Below are positions 61,880-64,000 of a stretch of 64,000 nucleotides of DNA, in pieces (position 1 is the first letter of the stretch; each line of letters opens with the position of its first letter). Position numbers and translations under genes: made by a program. The notes beneath the pieces are model-generated. The model was not told the DNA's origin. It ran no database searches and saw only the letters and a program-made list of their open reading frames with translations. Location of the stretch: contig NC_018014.1 in the NCBI RefSeq assembly GCF_000265425.1, forward strand, positions 1,240,001 through 1,304,000, given 5' to 3'. Origin of the DNA: Terriglobus roseus DSM 18391. GTDB taxonomy: Bacteria; Acidobacteriota; Terriglobia; Terriglobales; Acidobacteriaceae.

Positions 61880-62102
61880 CTTCCTGCTCTAAGGTGTGCT
61901 TCGCTGCCCATTTCGGCACAGAATGAGACGTCTCAGTCACCCCCTTGGACGGCTTCTGCGCGGTGTGCCAGCGACCTGCGTGCGCTGCCGCGCGATGCGC
62001 ACCCCCAACCTCTGCAGCTACCGGGTCCATCTGAAGGGTACTTTCAGGTCGATAGACGGTTGTAATGCAGTGTTAGGGGATCTGTCGGCAGAAATAATCC
62101 AA

Positions 62103-62114
62103 ACTGTCGACAAT
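62103..62114. promoter_or_regulatory. ACTGTCGACAAT box upstream of TonB receptor
   Basis: It shares ten of twelve bases with the palindrome at 60097-60108, including the whole TGTCGACA core, and lies ~110 bp before the receptor gene start within a 340-bp intergenic region that otherwise holds no gene. It links the receptor to the aldolase/GntR unit as one regulon. Confidence 0.55.
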
Positions 62115-62222
62115 TCACTTGCCATTCATTCTTCACTTGCATTAGCGTGGCCTCACACACTGTTACAAGGATGTTGCGAAAGCGACGTGATCGCTGCTCG
62201 CAGGTTCGTGGGGGACGAAGAG

Positions 62223-64000
62223 ATGTTGGGATGTTTGCGGAAGAAGAGTGGCACCTCGGTTCTGTTGAGCGCGGCGGCTGTCATGGTGGTGAGCACAGGG
62301 CTGCATGCGCAGACGATCACGGGCTCCGTCTCCGGCACGGTGACGGACGCTTCCGGAGCAGTGGTGAAGGGCGCGACCGTTACGGCCGTTTCCGCTGGCA
62401 CCAATGCGAAGAGCACGGCTGTGACGAATGACGACGGCATCTACGCGCTGCGTTTTCTGCAGATCGGCCAGTACAAGCTGGTGGTCTCTGCCCCCGGATT
62501 TGCGCCGTATGCGGTCGGTCCTGTCACGGTGGAGACCAATCAGCAGTTGAAGCTGGACGCTGCGATGCGGCTGGATGGCGTGGCTGCGTCGGTGGACGTG
62601 AAGGCACAGCTGGTGCCGATCCTAAATGCCGAGAACGGCACCGTGAACCAGGTGGTGGACGCGCAGACGATCGATAACATCCCGATCAACGGCCGTAACT
62701 TTACGCAGCTGACCCAGTTCATGCCGGGTATCGCGTTGACGAATCAGAATCAATGGAACGGTGCTACCGGCGACCCGAACAACTCTGGCGTGCGCCAGCA
62801 GAGCGTGGCGACCGCGCCCTCTGTGAACGGCAATCGGCTGACGTCAAACAACTACACGCTGGATGGCATTCAGTTCTTCGACACGGGCGCGAATCTCTCC
62901 TTCGCCTTTGGCCTGCCGGGTTATAACCCAGCGCCGGAGGCAATCGACCAGGTGACCGTGGTGAGCACGAACCCGGCCGCGGAGTATGGCAGCGGTTCCG
63001 GCGGCCAGATCCTGACCATTCTGAAGAGCGGCACGAACCGGTACCACGGGTCAGTGTATGACTACCTGCAGAACTGGCAGCAGGATGCCAATACGTTTGG
63101 CAACAAGCGGAAGCCGGCCGGAACGGCACCCACGGAGCGTGGACATTACACGCAGCAGACGTTCGGTGCGACGTTTGGCGGACCTATCCTTCACGACAAG
63201 CTGTTCTTCTTTGTCGACTACATGGGATACCGCAAGCCGTCGTCTTCGCAGAGCCTGGTGAGCGTGGCCCCGGCTGCGTTCCGCCAAGGCGATTTCTCGG
63301 TCCTGCTGAGCCCTGCTTATGTTGCGCGTACCGGCACCGCCAAGCAGCTTTACAACTCGCAGGCTAACTTTGCGCCGTTCGCCGGGAACAGAAACATCCC
63401 GATCAACAATCCGGTGGCGCGTTACCTGTTTGCGCACCCTGAGATCTACCCGCTGCCGAATCAGCCTTCGACCGAGGCGGATGGTGTGAAGTTCAACTAC
63501 CTGCCACCTGCTGTGAAGAGCCTGGCCCGCAACGACCAGGGCGATGTGAAGATCGACTATCGCATTGGCCAGAACGACAGCATCTTTGCAAGGGTGTCGA
63601 TTGGGCGCGCGAACAGTGGCCCGCGTGGCACGAGCATTGCGACGCAGTTCCCGACGGTGCAGGATTTCCCGTTCACCAGTGCGATGGCCGACTGGACGCA
63701 CGTGTTCTCGTCGTCGATCGTGAATGACTTCCGCGGTGGCTTCACGCGTATCGCCTATAACTCCTACAACGCCGACCTGGGCGGTGCGTTTGGCAACAGC
63801 GGTAACTCCACCGTGGGTGTCGCGCTGCCGGGTGCACAGGTGGTGCCGGGCTTCACACAGCAGAGCATGGTGGGATCCGAGCAGACCACGAGCAACCAGG
63901 TAACAGCGCTGGGAACGAATGGTCCGGGCCGCCTGGCACTGGATAACAACATTGAGTACAACGACCAGCTCTCCATCCAGCATGGTCGCCATCTGTTCAA
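62223..64000 (+). CDS. TonB-dependent receptor, Oar-like (3' end outside window)
   Basis: The first ~592 residues of an outer-membrane TonB-dependent transporter. ATG 62223 follows GGGGGACGAAG and gives a signal peptide ending LHAQ. A carboxypeptidase-like domain (~30-115: ITGSVSGTVTDASGAVVKGA) precedes a plug with IPINGRNFTQL, YTLDGIQ, VVSTNPAAEYGSGSGG and ILKSGTNRYHG, then barrel strands (FGATFGGPILHDKLFFFVDYMGYR) typical of the Oar group. The gene runs off the right end of the window. The TGTCGACA box upstream suggests control by the GntR protein at 61085, and thus uptake of the glycan whose breakdown the neighbouring genes provide. Confidence 0.93.
   Translation, partial: MLGCLRKKSGTSVLLSAAAVMVVSTGLHAQTITGSVSGTVTDASGAVVKGATVTAVSAGTNAKSTAVTNDDGIYALRFLQIGQYKLVVSAPGFAPYAVGPVTVETNQQLKLDAAMRLDGVAASVDVKAQLVPILNAENGTVNQVVDAQTIDNIPINGRNFTQLTQFMPGIALTNQNQWNGATGDPNNSGVRQQSVATAPSVNGNRLTSNNYTLDGIQFFDTGANLSFAFGLPGYNPAPEAIDQVTVVSTNPAAEYGSGSGGQILTILKSGTNRYHGSVYDYLQNWQQDANTFGNKRKPAGTAPTERGHYTQQTFGATFGGPILHDKLFFFVDYMGYRKPSSSQSLVSVAPAAFRQGDFSVLLSPAYVARTGTAKQLYNSQANFAPFAGNRNIPINNPVARYLFAHPEIYPLPNQPSTEADGVKFNYLPPAVKSLARNDQGDVKIDYRIGQNDSIFARVSIGRANSGPRGTSIATQFPTVQDFPFTSAMADWTHVFSSSIVNDFRGGFTRIAYNSYNADLGGAFGNSGNSTVGVALPGAQVVPGFTQQSMVGSEQTTSNQVTALGTNGPGRLALDNNIEYNDQLSIQHGRHLF

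Noticed and set aside
34727..61940. 18-bp repeat with palindrome TGAGACGTCTCA at 34726-34743 and 61923-61940
   Set aside because: One copy is inside the TolC coding sequence in a normal reading frame, the other in a gap; with two copies 27 kb apart and no further structure it is not enough for a feature.
63051..63992. 313-codon minus-strand open frame
   Set aside because: Antisense shadow of the right-hand TonB receptor; no family features.
1..64000. CRISPR arrays, rRNA genes, insertion sequences with transposase
   Set aside because: None seen: no regular repeat-spacer series, no rRNA sequence, and the only recombinases are the two tyrosine integrases described.

Overview
The window reads as a chromosome segment of an Acidobacteriota (Terriglobia, Granulicella/Terriglobus/Edaphobacter-like) soil bacterium. 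The grounds are three large TonB-dependent receptors, two of them of the Oar type with an N-terminal carboxypeptidase-like domain, a remnant of an acidobacterial duplicated permease (ADOP), family-rich GntR/FadR regulation next to receptors and glycosidases, and fairly GC-rich coding sequence. This is inference from gene content; no rRNA is present.

Layout. 1-3.3 kb: a TonB receptor (C-terminus outside the window) divergent from a FadR-type regulator, with two GGTACTACC boxes between them. 3.3-10.7 kb: a stress/ion-transport block (TPC-type P1B ATPase, tandem universal stress protein, membrane protein, P2A cation ATPase, AI-2E-family permease) with a CRP/FNR-like palindrome at the divergent promoter. 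10.8-15.3 kb: a minus-strand RiPP operon coding for a lasso-cyclase-like asparagine synthetase, an APS kinase, an HPr-kinase-like protein, a sulfotransferase and, last, a 58-residue precursor with lasso-peptide features. A PqqD-like B1/RRE protein lies at 17.4 kb and a nucleotidyltransferase of a lasso-associated type at 28.7 kb; no B2 leader protease was found. 15.7-28.7 kb: a secreted collagen-like/tail-collar protein, a siderophore-type TonB receptor plus PepSY membrane protein, a LOV-domain histidine kinase, a GH106-like glycosidase and a two-gene membrane operon. 30.1-31.5 kb: a fluoride riboswitch in front of a CLC-F-type fluoride exporter. 31.5-37.3 kb: a translationally coupled copper operon (small Cys/His-rich secreted protein, multicopper oxidase, TolC-like protein, copper P-type ATPase). 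37.3-43.0 kb: intergenic repeat clusters, a MarR regulator divergent from a flavin reductase, a thioredoxin-fold lipoprotein-like enzyme, and a sigma factor operon.

43.4-53.9 kb is a compact integrated element in tRNA-Val(CAC), bounded by 62-bp direct repeats. It carries a tyrosine integrase, excisionase-like and RHH regulators, a primase-polymerase/helicase, a major capsid protein and small and large terminase subunits, but no portal, tail, lysis or protease gene. The simplest reading is a phage satellite that brings its own capsid and packaging ATPase. To its right (53.9-57.2 kb) are decayed genes: an older integrase C-terminus fused to a 5'-truncated ADOP permease with an in-frame stop, and a frameshifted TPR/thioredoxin-like gene.

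57.5-64 kb is a carbohydrate-use locus: a secreted glycosidase-like protein divergent from a DHDPS-family aldolase plus GntR/FCD regulator, then a TonB receptor running off the end. A TGTCGACA palindrome lies in both promoter regions and is a good candidate for the operator of that regulator.
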